Assembly (NCBI RefSeq): GCF_037975245.1
Contig: NC_092572.1
Coordinates: 2,267,501-2,331,500, forward strand
Length of the DNA stretch: 64,000 nt
Direction: 5' to 3'
Source of the DNA: Apostichopus japonicus
Taxonomy: Eukaryota; Echinodermata; Holothuroidea; Aspidochirotida; Stichopodidae
The notes under the pieces: generated by a model
The model's database searches: none
Seen by the model: the letters and a program-made list of their open reading frames with translations, nothing else
What the model was told of the DNA's origin: nothing
Shown: piece after piece, positions 63,511 to 64,000 of the stretch
How the letters are laid out: each line of letters opens with the position of its first letter
How positions within the stretch are numbered: position 1 is the first letter of the stretch
Position numbers and translations under genes: made by a program

Positions 63511-64000
63511 TCACTCAAAATTTCATCCGGGTAACGTCATCCCAATAGTAGACGATAGGCTTGCGCCAGCGTCTACGAAAGGCAGTGTCGGGAAGCCGTG
63601 CATGGTTCGCCTCCATGCGCAACCTAATGTCACTTTGCACGAGGAGACGACAGCCTCGGCCCTCCAGACATCCCCACCGAAAATAGGCGGCATCTGCTGT
63701 TCCAGATGTGTCTCCTGATGATAGCGGCAAACAACAACAGCAGATCCCTAACCCATTTTGGGCACACAGTGGGCAACAAACCATACATAACAAAATCACT
63801 ACTATTGGCCCACTGTGTGCAACCAATAACACCAATATCGAAGGCGTGAAACCATCATTCCCACACCAACCGGACAAAGGGACACTCCAGCAAAAGGTGT
63901 TGCATAATCTTGATGGCTTTACAGCCCACATGGGGACAAATCCCATCACCTAATCGCCACCTAACTAGGCGAAAATGGTTAGTGATGAGGTCCCCATGTG
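63511..64000 (-). mobile_element. Non-LTR retrotransposon C-terminal end (zinc-binding tail), truncated by window
   Basis: From the window edge the - strand reads RLVRWRLGDGICPHVGCKAI then KIMQHLLLECPFVRLVWE, a CxxxxC...HxxxxC zinc-binding tail (zf-RVT type) of reverse transcriptases. After a frame change come KWVRDLLLLFAAIIRRHIWN and then, in another frame, LRMEANHARLPDTAFRRRWR with a stop after RMKF. Frame changes show a decayed copy; the rest of the element lies beyond 64000. Confidence 0.7.

Overview
The window looks like nuclear DNA of an invertebrate animal, most likely a marine deuterostome such as an echinoderm. It is AT-rich. Its genes are split by canonical GT-AG introns, it is loaded with minisatellites, and it holds tRNA-derived SINE, non-LTR retrotransposon and Penelope-like debris. 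No prokaryotic or viral gene organisation is visible. The species assignment is inference only.

Layout. (1) Positions 745-12844, + strand: the 3' two thirds of UBE4A, a U-box E3/E4 ubiquitin ligase. Eleven exons encode 700 residues and the N-terminus lies before the window. (2) 12845-19479: repeat-rich spacer between the convergent 3' ends. (3) 19480-50172, - strand: one large gene in 23 coding exons (1573 aa) for a single-pass receptor with signal peptide, ten Ig domains, three FNIII domains, one membrane helix and a basic cytoplasmic tail. Every splice phase joins, but the domain count matches no textbook family. (4) 52811-54492, + strand: an RBM7/RBM11-type RRM protein in two exons. (5) 59774-60814, + strand: an intronless ten-helix SLC35G/EamA-type transporter. 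(6) 61620-64000: tandem repeats, a conserved-looking GATGGCGGCC-bearing repeat, and the 3' end of a non-LTR retrotransposon on the - strand.

The genes do not form an operon or pathway. UBE4A acts in ubiquitin chain extension, RBM7 in nuclear exosome targeting, the Ig/FNIII receptor in cell-surface recognition, and the SLC35G-type protein in membrane transport.

The most striking theme is tandem duplication across splice junctions. In UBE4A an 84-bp unit made of an exon 3' end plus its GT donor is repeated about 40 times. In the receptor gene the second half of the Ig5 exon plus donor occurs in four extra copies whose exon-like parts are all open and in phase, with indels only in multiples of three; these may be alternative exons. 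The FNIII-1 exon 3' end plus donor occurs about 15 extra times. Acceptor-side duplications occur at two further exons. Other notable items are an insertion headed by 46 nt nearly identical to the 5' end of U2 snRNA, a 1013-bp inverted-repeat element inserted in a minisatellite, a palindromic TGACCTGGGTCA array that begins at the UBE4A stop codon, and dispersed hammerhead-like hairpins.
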